Assembly (NCBI RefSeq): GCF_000003815.2
Contig: NC_049985.1
Span: forward strand, 356,327 to 420,326
DNA: 64,000 bases
Source of the DNA: Branchiostoma floridae
Lineage: Eukaryota; Chordata; Leptocardii; Amphioxiformes; Branchiostomatidae
Reading direction: 5' to 3'
Part shown: positions 1-9,600 of the stretch, piece after piece
Numbering within the stretch: the stretch's first letter is position 1
How the letters are laid out: every line of letters starts with the position of its first letter
Notes under the pieces: model-generated
Told to the model about the DNA's origin: nothing
The model's input: only the letters and a program-made list of their open reading frames with translations
Database searches by the model: none
Program-made: the position numbers and the translations under genes

Positions 1-590
1 AGAGCAGACGCTCTGGTCAAGTCTCTAGTGTCCAGAGTTTCTGTTCCTCTTTTCAGGTACACGTCACCGAGGCTTTTCATCGCTTCTGTTTCTAACATGC
101 TATTGTCCTTTACAATTCCCTCTACCAACAACTGTGCGTATCCAACCAGCACAGAGTCTGTGTTACCACCGGCAGCCCATTTCTTGTCCAGGTCTTGAAA
201 CTTTGCTGCCACCTTTGCAGGTGTAGTCGTCTCATTGTCTTTTGTTGGCTGTTCTTTACCCTGTGACCCCTTTGACAACACCCTTTGTAAAAGTTTCTCC
301 GCGTATTCGTATCGGTGTTCTATACCTTCTCCCTGATCCCGATGGTCACACCGGACCACAGCAGCTATGTAAAGCGCCAAAGCCCTGTTGAACTTCCCTA
401 CGTCCTTCCCGAGTCTTCCCTTCTCCAAGTTCACGTCGCCCAGACTTTTGAGCAGCTCCACTTCCGCCAGCCTGTCCATGTCAGCCATGGCGTCCACCAG
501 GGCACGGAGGTAGCCTGTCTCCGCACGGGCTAGTCCGTACCTCCTGCCCTTCGCGTCCGCCTCACGGAGTTTCTCACAGACCCTCAACAT
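1..590 (-). CDS. TPR-repeat protein, N-terminal part, cut by window edge
   Basis: An open minus-strand frame starts at ATG 588-590 and runs without a stop off the left edge, about 196 codons. Two copies of a helical repeat are visible, with cores LLKSLGDVNLEKGR and AMKSLGDVYLKRGT, spaced like tetratricopeptide units. TPR repeats are protein-interaction scaffolds. The style resembles the large TPR family expanded in amphioxus, but I cannot name an orthologue. The frame is open upstream of this ATG to a TAA at 645-647, and the intervening codons read like protein, so the exon may begin further upstream after a splice acceptor. The start is therefore uncertain and the reading frame is solid. The next gene on the same strand is a TRIM-NHL copy. 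Confidence 0.7.
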   Translation of the reverse strand, partial: MLRVCEKLREADAKGRRYGLARAETGYLRALVDAMADMDRLAEVELLKSLGDVNLEKGRLGKDVGKFNRALALYIAAVVRCDHRDQGEGIEHRYEYAEKLLQRVLSKGSQGKEQPTKDNETTTPAKVAAKFQDLDKKWAAGGNTDSVLVGYAQLLVEGIVKDNSMLETEAMKSLGDVYLKRGTETLDTRDLTRASA

Positions 591-825
591 GGCGAACCGC
601 TGAGAGAACACTTGTAAAACTGGCAATCTGTACTGGTCTCCTTGTTAGCTTTGTGCTCGTGGCATAAACAAACACAGGTCTGGACAAACATCTCACTGGC
701 ACTGCTGGTTTCAACATTACATCATCCGTCCGTCGATAACAAGGTTCAAAAGTTTAGCATGGCATACCTTTGGACTTCGTGATAGACAGGCCTAGCTAAT
801 ACTCATAACCACGACAGGTAGTGTA

Positions 826-1403
826 CGAGGGGCGTGCAATAAGTAATGGTCCTGACCCACTTCCAGTTGTCTGATCTAAATGAAATTTTGTATGTGTAAT
901 AATTCATATCTCTATGGGTTATGTTGCAAAAGACAGCTCTGAACTAATTGTGGTTTCTGATCTACTGGTGTTTGAACTTAGTCAGGTGCGAAATGGACCA
1001 GGTGTGAAATGGAACCAGTTGAGTGTCGCGCAGTGATCCGGTTTTTGTATTTGAAAGGACGCACACCAAAGAAGACTTTTGATGAAATAAATGAAACTTA
1101 TGGTGATGATGCCCCATAATATGACCTTGTAAAACGCTGGCATCCTGAATTCAAACGTGGCTGGAAGTCTGTGGAAACAGCTCCCAGACCTGGTCGTCCC
1201 TCTTGTGCCATTGATGAGGCATCAGTTGGAGGACCAACCTGGGGTGTCCTACAAAATCGGTGTCCAGAGGTGCATCAAACGATGAGAGAAATGCATAACT
1301 CTGGGTGATTCCTATGAAGAGAAAGACTAATAACTGTGCCAAGTTTCATTAATCTCCTGCTATGGGAAATGGGTCAGGACCATTACTAATTGCACGCCCC
1401 TCG
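826..1403 (+). mobile_element. mariner-type transposon, internally deleted
   Basis: Terminal inverted repeats of 34 bp at 826-859 and 1370-1403 differ at one position. The element is flanked by TA on both sides (824-825 and 1404-1405), the target duplication of Tc1/mariner elements. Inside is the start of a mariner-like transposase with a nonsense codon. At 578 bp it lacks the catalytic DDD domain and cannot be autonomous. The close match of the termini suggests fairly recent mobilisation in trans, which is inference. Confidence 0.9.
1009..1230 (+). pseudogene. mariner transposase N-terminal fragment, with stop
   Basis: From ATG 1009 the frame reads as the N-terminal helix-turn-helix part of a mariner transposase, including AVIRFLYLKGRTPKKTFDEI and later FKRGWKSVETAPRPGRPS. 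An in-frame TAA lies at 1117-1119, where the family usually has a serine codon. The sequence loses similarity after about 1230, followed by a short 3' tail and the right inverted repeat. Only the DNA-binding part remains, so the product is non-functional. Confidence 0.85.
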
Positions 1404-1405
1404 TA

Positions 1406-2366
1406 CATCTATTTTTCATGTCAGGTCTCAAATTTAAGGGCTTCTCATAGTCGTTATAAGTCGATACAACGAGTCTACGACAGCAGACTGGGGGCATTCT
1501 TGCGGACAATCGTACAAAACTCAGCTGTCTTGTGACAGAAGTAGCCTGTCGCAGATCCCTGTCGACGGTGCAGTTTTCCGTTTCATAAACGGTCCTTTCC
1601 ATATAACTAACCAGTTTCACCGGTATCGTAGCGTTTCATGACTTTTTGCAACAAGAAGAAAATAAAAGTCTGAATATGGACCAACTTTTTAATCACAAAT
1701 ATACGGCAGTATTGTGTGGATGGTTAAAAAAAGTATTGAAAAGGGAAGTACATCACTTTGGGTTAAAACTTCAAAATCAAAGAGCTCGAGTCTAAACCCA
1801 AATCTTTAATCGAGTACAATTTGGATTACATAGAATTGCTAATTGCTACAATTGCTAGATATACTTATTGGAACGGAGCGGTCATTATTTTAACATACCA
1901 GCAGTAATGATAATATATGCCAATGAACCATAGATGAATTAAGCATAGCTAGAAAGGCGTTAGTTGCAAGTAATACGGGATGTTTACCGTCACATGGTCT
2001 AGCCAAACACACCACCGCTCTGTTTATTCTAACACAAACACAGGCACATACATTGTGACCAGCATCTCCAGCTCTGTCCTACAACTTGCTACATTATGTG
2101 ATCCCACCACCACGGGGTGTATGGGTTTGTATCTAGATATAGTCAACACTAGTATTCCAGTTGTCCCTTTGTATAACAATATTTATCACAGTTCATTATT
2201 GATGATATTCATCACAGTTCATTGTTACATTCATATTCCCTATCTTGTTTGTACCAAGTACTGGCAATTAGCCTACGGGCATGAACTTGCAAATAAAACT
2301 TTCCTTGTATTCACAACTTCTACAATCTTATCCAGGAGATTACATCTGATGAACACTGAAAGAAGC
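1406..2366. other. gene-free stretch, nothing recognised
   Basis: AT-rich sequence between the mariner element and the TRIM-NHL pseudogene. No coding frame with recognisable protein content, no RNA gene and no clear repeat structure is seen. A plus-strand open frame from 1980 runs into the antisense of the pseudogene and has no protein-like composition. Confidence 0.5.
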
Positions 2367-3400
2367 TCATTTCATAATCAAAACCTTCAAATGGCTGTTG
2401 GAAAAAGAAAATTCAGAAACGACCAAATGCTCGTCGAGAGTCAGCGCCAGTCCCGTTGGACTGAACAGTCCGTGATCTTCGTGTGTCAGCACGTGCCTGA
2501 TAAACATGCCGTCCCGACTGAACACGGAAACGCGATCGTTCCAATAGTCAGCCACGATGATGTTGTCTTCGCCGTCCGTGATGACGGAACAGGGGTAATG
2601 CAGCTGACCAGGTCCGTAGCCACGTGACCCGCACGTGAACAGATGACGGCCGGCCATGTCAAATATCTTCACGTTGTGGTTGTCAAAGTCACTGACGATG
2701 ATTTGGTCGCTGCTGTTCACGGTCACACGGAGGAAGGAACCAAACTTTTGCTAACCTTGACCTTTGTCCCCGAACTTCATAATGACGTCACCACTGGAAC
2801 TGAGTACGCAAACTTGGTGCCCAATAGTGACGATGATGCGTCCCAAACCGTCAACAGCGACGCCTTTCGTAGTTTTACGTTTCTTTGCAGCCCCTGTCAC
2901 CTGGATGACACGTAACTCCTTCCCTTCTTTGTCCAGTACGTGAATCCTGTGTTCGTCTCCTGTCACCAACAGCTCACCGTTTGTCAGTGCCGCCACACAT
3001 TTTGGCTTGAACTCCAGATCGACTTTCCCCTTGAAAGACCCATCTTTGTCCAGAAATTGCAGACGTCACGGTCAGCAACAACAATGTCTCCCTCCGCGGT
3101 GACGGCAAGCGAAGTCGGAACCTTGAACTGTCCATCTCCACTGCCCCACTTCCCGACCGTTTTGACCAGTTTGAAACTGCCATCGCCATTCCCGATCACC
3201 GCGTTCGGTCGCACCTGCGTGGAAGCTCGGTTGAATTGCAGGTCTTGAATTTTGTGGGGCTTGGTCGCTTTCAACCGACGGTGGATGTAATAACATGCCT
3301 GACAGAGACATTCGGTGCAGTCCTCACAGTAAAACTCGGCCAAGTTCATATCCTTACAAACCGTACAAGGGACTCCATCCTTTACTTGGAAATACTTCAA
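2367..3400 (-). pseudogene. TRIM-NHL copy 2, broken (no RING, frameshift, stop)
   Basis: Reading right to left, the copy starts directly at a B-box zinc finger (DGVPCTVCKDMNLAEFYCED) and continues into NHL beta-propeller repeats closely resembling the neighbouring copy at 3397-4783. It has no RING domain. A 7-base deletion relative to the neighbour near 3060-3066 shifts the frame. A TAG at 2751-2753 replaces a CAG of the other copy. After it the frame continues with NHL repeats (IIVSDFDNHNVKIFDMAGRH, IIVADYWNDRVSVFSRDG) to a stop at 2367. It looks like a partial tandem duplicate that has lost function. An unrecognised spliced form could rescue one lesion but hardly all of them. Confidence 0.82.
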
Positions 3401-4783
3401 CTGGCCAGTATAAAAAGAAGATTCAGAAACGACCAGGTATAAAAAGAAGATTCAGAAACGACCAGACGCCCGTCGTGAGTCATCGCCAGTCCTTGTGGAC
3501 GGTTCAGTCCGTGTTCCTCCCGTGTCAGCGCGTGCCCAATAAACGTGCCGTCCTTATTAAACACGGAAACACGATCGTTCCAACTGTCAGCCACGATGAT
3601 GTTGTCCTCGCTGTCCGTGATGACGGAACAGGGGTAGTGCAGCTGGCCAGGTCCCGAGCCATGTGACCCGAGCGTGTAGAGACGACGACCGATGACGTCA
3701 AATATCTCAATCTTGTGATTTCCCCAATCAAGGACGATGATTTCCTTGCTGCTGTTGACGGTCACGTAGAGAAAGGGACCCAGCTGTTGCTGACCTTGAC
3801 CTTTGTCCCCGAACTTCAGAAAGACGTCACCACTGGGACTGAGTACGAAAACCTGGTGCCCGATTGTGACAATGATACCCCCCCAAACCATCAGCAGCGA
3901 CTCCCTTAGTAGTTTCACTTGTCTCTGCAGCCCCTGTCACCTGGATGATACGTGACTCCCTCCCCTGTTTGTCTAGTACGTGAATCCTGTGTCTGTCTCC
4001 TGTCACCAACGGCTCACCGTTTGTCAGTGCCGCCACGCACCACGGCCTGAACCCCAGATCGACCTTCTTCTTGAAGGAGCCATCTTTGTCCAGAAATTGC
4101 AGGCTATTGCTGTCATGGTCAGTCACTATGATTTCTCCCTCCGCGGTGACAGCCAGCAAGGCTGGAGCATTGAATGTTCCGTAGACGTCTCCATCGCCCC
4201 CTTCCCCAACGGCTTTGACGGGTATTAGACTTGCTCCACCAAGCAGTACTTCCGGTCGTACCTGCGTGATTTGAGGTGAGCGCAAATATGTTCTCACCTG
4301 GCCGTCGTCCGTAGCAACTTGTCTGGATTGCAGGTCTTGAATTGATACAACTTTGTGTGCCGTAGTTGCTTTGAATTGACAGTGAACATCGTTACACGTC
4401 TGACACATGTATTCGGTACATTCCGTACAGTAAAACTGAGCCAAGTTGCCGAATCCACAAACCGTACAGGGAACTCCGTCCTCTCTTGCATCAGCATTTT
4501 GCCCTTGCAGCTGTTGTTGTGGCTGTTGTTCCAGAATGTTGCCTCTTTCCCCAACGATAAAGTTGGACTCCAGCCCATCAACGCCATTTTCTGGGAGGGG
4601 CACGTCATGTCGGCATGTTGGACAGTCCAGTTTCCCTGCCGGCTCTGTGGCCAGGAGCTTCTCCAGACACGGCTGGCAGAAGGTGTGAAGACACGGCAGC
4701 ATTTTAGGCTGTTTGAAGTCCTCCAAACACACCTGGCAGACGTGAGATTTGTCGGTTACCTGGCTAACTGCGTTGGACGCCAT
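3397..4783 (-). pseudogene. TRIM-NHL E3 ligase-like gene with one-base frameshift
   Basis: The true ATG is at 4781-4783 (MASNAVSQVTDK). A C3HC4 RING follows (CQVCLEDF, CLHTFCQPCLEKLL, CPTCRHDV), then a Gln-rich linker, a B-box (CTVCGFGNLAQFYCTECTEY) and NHL repeats, the architecture of TRIM2/3/32/71-type ubiquitin ligases. RING domains recruit E2 enzymes; NHL propellers bind protein or RNA. The frame breaks in a run of seven C at 3878-3884, where six would keep the NHL frame open; beyond it the protein continues (IIVTIGHQVFVLSPSGD). A 29-bp tandem duplication at 3408-3465 replaces the last codons. It appears intronless. An assembly or sequencing error in the homopolymer would make this a working gene; otherwise it is a recent pseudogene. 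Confidence 0.8.
3408..3465. repeat. perfect 29-bp tandem duplication at TRIM-NHL 3' end
   Basis: Two identical 29-bp units occupy 3408-3436 and 3437-3465. Since 29 is not a multiple of three, the second unit is read in another frame and gives a short novel C-terminus after VVSESS. Copy 2 carries a single version of this segment near 2400. Confidence 0.92.
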
Positions 4784-4865
4784 TTTTACCAAGTACTAAA
4801 TGAGGACTTTGACACTTCCTCTGACACTTCGGGGGCGGTAACAGTGAAAAGCTTTGATTGCTTTT

Positions 4866-5447
4866 TTATTACTATCAATTTTCTTTGAACAATGACTGTT
4901 TATTAAAGGTAGAGAACGTACCTCCAAATTTTCGAAGTCTGTCAGTACATCTTGGACGCGGAGAATGGTCTAGTCTCAATCTCGTGAGAGAATACGAGAC
5001 TAGACCAGGCTTGATTAGATCATCTGCCCCCTCCCCCCGCCTCCTTGCGGAGAAGAGGTAGGTAGGACTTGGGAAGCTCCCAACCCTCGTTGCGGTTAAG
5101 TTTTGCTCCCTCCAGCTGGATGTGGATAGCCTCCTTGATCTTTCTGTGGGCCTTGCGTGCCTCAAGGTCAATGATTTCAATATTGTCCGAGATTGGCTTG
5201 GTAGTAACTAAGTGACGTGACTGCAGGTGGTGTTGGCTTAACGCGGATTTACTATCCAGACAGTCTAAGGACTTTTGGTGTTCCATGTTCCGTTCCCCCA
5301 AAGACCTTTCCGTTTCACCTACATACACCTCACCACACTCCTCACACGCATTGTCAAAACAGTCATTGTTCGAAGAAAATTGATAGTAACTTAAACATAC
5401 GTGACTGATGAACCTCTTCAACGCTTTTTTATTAATATTTACCATGT
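4866..5447 (-). mobile_element. Penelope-like retroelement fragment
   Basis: A 33-bp inverted repeat pair, 4869-4901 and 5357-5389, with one mismatch encloses a GIY-YIG nuclease fragment on the minus strand. A 12-bp-stem hairpin (4966-4977 with 4996-5007) lies beyond the coding part. Penelope-like elements combine a reverse transcriptase with a C-terminal GIY-YIG endonuclease and often have rearranged, inverted terminal copies. No reverse transcriptase is present, so this is a dead 3' fragment. The exact ends are not certain. Confidence 0.72.
5020..5358 (-). pseudogene. GIY-YIG endonuclease domain of Penelope-like element
   Basis: The minus-strand frame carries CEECGEVYVGETERSLGER, with the CxxC pair, the YVG variant of the GIY-YIG core and the following Arg, then a His pair (SQHHLQSRH) and a conserved Glu region (LEARKAHRKIKEAIHIQLEG) before AKLNRNEGWELPKSYLPLLR. 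This spacing is typical of the endonuclease at the end of Penelope-like polyproteins. Upstream of it the frame joins the inverted repeat, so the reverse transcriptase is missing. Confidence 0.8.
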
Positions 5448-5449
5448 CA

Positions 5450-6250
5450 CGTTTACAACAGCCGACTCTGTAGGACTGATATCAATTAGGTTTTTGTCAT
5501 GGTCAGTACTAGTATTGACCGAAGGAGGCCGTATACACGAGGTCGATCCATTTTGGGTATTCGGAGGGGTGCAGACCTATTGTTGATAGGATGTGAAGGG
5601 GTAGGACACAATGATATGACGACTTTGAAATTCGACGAGCATCTGGCGATCAAGAAATTCAGGCGAACGCACAACCAAACTCTCCCATCGGTACAGGGGA
5701 GATTCTACGGGCAACTGTTGGCACCGCAGCCGCCTAGATATTCGGCATACCCCGCTGATTACCCTGCATAGGACTAGCTCGAACTGTTGCCCAAGTTTAG
5801 TTATTTTTAGTTTACTGATCATATTTACCTTCACAGAAAGTAAACTTACAACTGTTTTCTCCGTTCCGTCTTTTGGTTCTTCTTCCTCTTTTCCCCTTTT
5901 TTGTTTTGTTCTTCTTTCTCCTTTTCTTTTTGTTCTTAGCTTCTTCCTCTTTTTTTCTTTCCCTTTGTTCCTCTTCCTCTTTTTCCCTTACCGAGACCAG
6001 ACGGCTGCTGTCACCATGGTTACTGGAGGTGTAACAGACACGCTGTGGTGACCTATCAAGTAGGAAGTGGCAGGACAGAGCTGGTCAGCTCTTGCGTTAT
6101 TGTGCTGTTTCTTGTTGGAAAGGCAAGGCCAGCTGCGTTCGAAAGCAACCACTCCTGTCACACCACTCCCACTCACAAAGGGCAAATTCGCAGTCCTCTT
6201 TAGAAACAAAACAAACACACGAGGCTTTTAAAGAGACGAGGAGGCTATAC
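5450..6250. repeat. gene-free stretch with pyrimidine-rich tract
   Basis: The segment 5866-5992 is almost pure C/T on the plus strand (CTTCTTCCTCTTTTC-like units), a simple-sequence tract. The rest, between the Penelope fragment and the 3' end of the speriolin gene, shows no supported gene. Confidence 0.6.
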
Positions 6251-6256
6251 TTTATT
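6251..6256 (-). promoter_or_regulatory. polyadenylation signal of the speriolin-like gene
   Basis: AATAAA on the minus strand, about 220 bases after the TGA stop at 6475-6477. It is the first canonical hexamer after the stop, so it probably ends the transcript near 6235. Confidence 0.5.
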
Positions 6257-6304
6257 TTGCATACTTTCGATTTTAAGGTCGACTCATAAGAGCATGACCA
6301 CAGA

Positions 6305-6475
6305 ATGCTTGAGGAAACATGGTTGCTGTTGGTTTCTGTCTACTACAGCGGCTATTGTAATTGCTGCTGTTGTTGTCACCAGGGGAATATAGAGCAGCCG
6401 TCCTCTCGCGCCATGGCCAATTGCTGTTGCTGTTGTTGTTATTGTTGTTATGTTTGTTATTGCTGTTGTTGTTAT
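6305..6475. repeat. 3'UTR duplication of last codons plus CAA-rich tract
   Basis: The last 14 codons of the speriolin-like gene and the following bases recur, diverged, at about 6370-6415, in transcript order after the real stop. Around them are AAC/ACA-rich triplet tracts (GTTGTT on the plus strand). On the minus strand the duplicated codons would read LAMARED-like sequence, but they lie after the stop. Confidence 0.75.
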
Positions 6476-6611
6476 CACCAGAGGAAAATGGAGCAGCCGT
6501 CCTCCCGCGCCATTGCCAGCAGACAGTCCAGCACCACCAGCATGTCGTACCGGAAGGGCTCGGGCACCAGACGGCCCACCGCCTCCCGGAGCAGCTCCGG
6601 GTCATGGTAAC
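6475..6611 (-). CDS. speriolin-like gene exon 4 with stop
   Basis: The CCCCAG acceptor joins in phase (G plus GT gives Gly) and the frame reads YHDPELLREAVGRLVPEP to EDGCSIFLW and TGA at 6475-6477. The terminal Trp fits the speriolin family. Partial copies of both exon ends lie on either side. Confidence 0.8.
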
Positions 6612-9600
6612 CTGGGGACAGAACACGGGTTACTATGGTAACCTGGGGGCAGAACACGGGTAACTATGGTAACCTGGGGGCAGAACACGGGTAACTATGG
6701 TAACGGGAACCAGACGGCCCACCGTCTCACGAAGCAGCTCTGGGTCATGGTAACCTGGGGACAGAACATTGGTAACTATGGTAACCTGGGGACAGAACAT
6801 TGGTAACTATGGTAACGGGCACCAGACGGCGGGTAACTATCATGGTAACCTGTGAGCAGAACACGGTTTACTATGGTAACCTGGGGACAGAACACTTGTA
6901 ACTATGGTAACGGGAACCAGACGCCCCACGGTCTCACGTAGTAGCTCCGGGTCATGGTAACCTAAGGACAAAGCACGGGTTACTTTTTTTTTTTTTACTC
7001 AATGGTCAGCACGTAACAAGACCTGAAGGCCACTCAAATTACTATGGTAACTTGGGGACAGAACACGGGTAACTATGGTAACGGGAAACAAACGGGCCAC
7101 CGTGTCACGGAGCAGCTCCGGGTCATGGTAACCTGGGGACAGAACACGGGTAACTATGGTAACCTGGGGGCAGAACACGGGTAACCATGGTAACCTGGGG
7201 ACAGAACACGGGTTACTATGGTGGCCTGGGGACAGAACACGGGTAGCTATGGCAACCTGGGGATAGAACACGGGTTTCTATGGTCACCTGGGGACAGAAC
7301 ACGGGTAACCATGGTACGTTAGGGACATAACACGGGTAACTATGGTAACCTGGGAGACATACGACAAACAGTTATGGTAGCTTAGCAACATTGGTAACAA
7401 CGGAACACAACAGCTGTAGTAACCTAGGAGACGGAATACAAGTAACTATGTTAACCTGGGCGACAGAACACGGGTACTTTGGTAACCTTGGAGATAGAAC
7501 GCATGGGGCCCTGGTAACCTTGTAGACAGAACACAACAGCTGTATCTTGTAACATTGGAGATGAAACACATGTTACTATGGCAACCTGGGGCCACTGTGG
7601 CCGCCGTTTGCTGATTCCTTAGATCACAGTCGCATCGAACCAATATATTGGTAATATGTTATTTGCAATGCGAACGGTGACCTATGTTATGCTTTCTGTC
7701 TTGCCCATTGAGCGCGTACCGTACACAGTCACGGCTATAAGTACCTTTCTGATGTACGAAGTTGTACTTGTCCCAGTCGGTGGGGAACTTGCCGAAGCGC
7801 AGCATGACGTCAGTCATGAAGAACGGGTGTCTCTGGAAGTCGAACCCGTACAGCCGCAAGGTGGCCGTGACGCGCCCCAGCTTCCGGGTCAGGAACTCTT
7901 TCTCATCCGGGTCACGCTCCAGACGCACCAGGTCGCCGATGGTGCGCAGGCTGAAGCTTTGGGCGGGAAAAGGAACGAGTGAATAAGTAAATGGGTGAAC
8001 GAATGAATGATGACGGCTACGTTACATTGGAAAGAAAGAATTTCGATTATAATGTATGTAACATGAAATCTAACCAATGTTGATAACATGGAGAACTTTT
8101 AAAGTGTGTTCCAACAAGAAAGATGCTGCATCGAATTTGTGACTGCCCGTGTGCAATCTTCATCAGGAGCGACTGACCAGTTCCTTAGGTCACGTGACCT
8201 TGCGGGGCCTCAGTGGATTACAGGTTACCAGTGTTGATTGATTTATCATGATGACCTAAAATGATTGATTGATTGTTTGTTACCTGGAAGGATCGATCTT
8301 TTGTCTCGGAAAGACGGACACCAACACGCGCTGTTCCAACTGGTGGCACACCTCCCCCAGTAGCCGGGCTTCTCTGACGTCATGGGTTTCGGACGTCCTT
8401 CGTGCTTTGCTATCCATCTTCTGTTCTCCCCCTGGAAAAGTTGCCCTCTCAGAAAAGCTCCCTCCAAGACCAGAGTCGTTGGGTTGAGCTGCCTCCTTTT
8501 TCTCAAACTGGACAGCAGTACCAGGGTGTTCCGCATGGGGGCGCGAGGTGTACAGTGCTGAAACGCCTTCCCCTAAGCCGGCAGCACCTTGTTGCTCCGC
8601 ATGGGGGCGTGGGATGTACAGTCTGGGTGCTGAAACGCCTTCATTTGAGCCGGGTGCGGGAAGAGCCAGCGTTCCTTGCCTTCTCACGTCGCGCCACAGA
8701 CACTGGTGGTCGCGAACCGTCGAGTCCAGGTCGATCAGAGTTCGCTCCAGGTGGTGCAGAACCCGCTTGATCTCGCGCACCGAGCTCTCCAACCAGACGG
8801 GGTCGGGGCCTGATGCGTCCTGGGCCCGACGACGTGTCAACGAGTCTCTCGATAACCGTACCGAGATGTCTTCCAAGACGGGATCGGGGAGTGTCTCCTT
8901 CCGTTCCCGACGGCGCGTGCCGGCTTCTCTCGCTGATCGGACCGAGCTCTCCAACGAGACGGCATCGGGGTCTGAAGCCTCCCGTGCCCGACGGTGTGTC
9001 TCTGCGTCTCTCGGTGATCGTTCCGAGCTCTCCTGCGAGACGGACTCGGGACCTGACGCCTCCCGCTCACGACGGCGCGTTGCTGCGTCCCGCGGTGGAC
9101 GGAGGGAGGCAAGTTCCTGCAGGCACCTGCTCAGTCTCCGTCCCGACACCACCGAGGCGCCGCCGCTGCCGTCCTCGGAAGAGAGCTGCGACAGCTCCGA
9201 GAGGGACTCGCACTCGTCCGCGGAGATAAGGCCCTGGTGCCAGGCGATCACAAGGCTGATGAGGGATATCTGTAATAGAAAACAGGCTTTCTCAGTCACT
9301 GCTGGAAGACAGTGACTAATACCTGAAAAATCTACCCACTTGCTTAAGCTTCATTCGAAATATAACGCTGATATCACCTTTATTCGCGGGTTATTCTATA
9401 TCCGGTGTTCTTCAAAACTGGGAATTTAGGGACGGACGGTGGTATGTTTTGAAAATGATTGCAATATTTTAAAAATTAAACCCCGTCCATTGATTTGATA
9501 TCTCTAAATACCCTGTGTTCAGAAACAACGGAAATAGGTTCCCCCAGCTTTTACTGAAATTTTCCCTGAAGCAGTGTATATGAAGTACCAACACAACTCA

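Noticed and set aside
1980-2627. Plus-strand open frame of about 215 codons
   Set aside because: Its right part is the antisense of the TRIM-NHL pseudogene and the rest has no protein-like features.
4784-4792. Upstream TTG start for the TRIM-NHL gene
   Set aside because: A non-ATG start is not expected; ATG 4781-4783 is directly before the RING-bearing sequence.
5405-5425. CTGATGA next to the Penelope fragment, as in hammerhead ribozymes
   Set aside because: No GAAA core or matching stem II/III follows within range, so a ribozyme cannot be supported.
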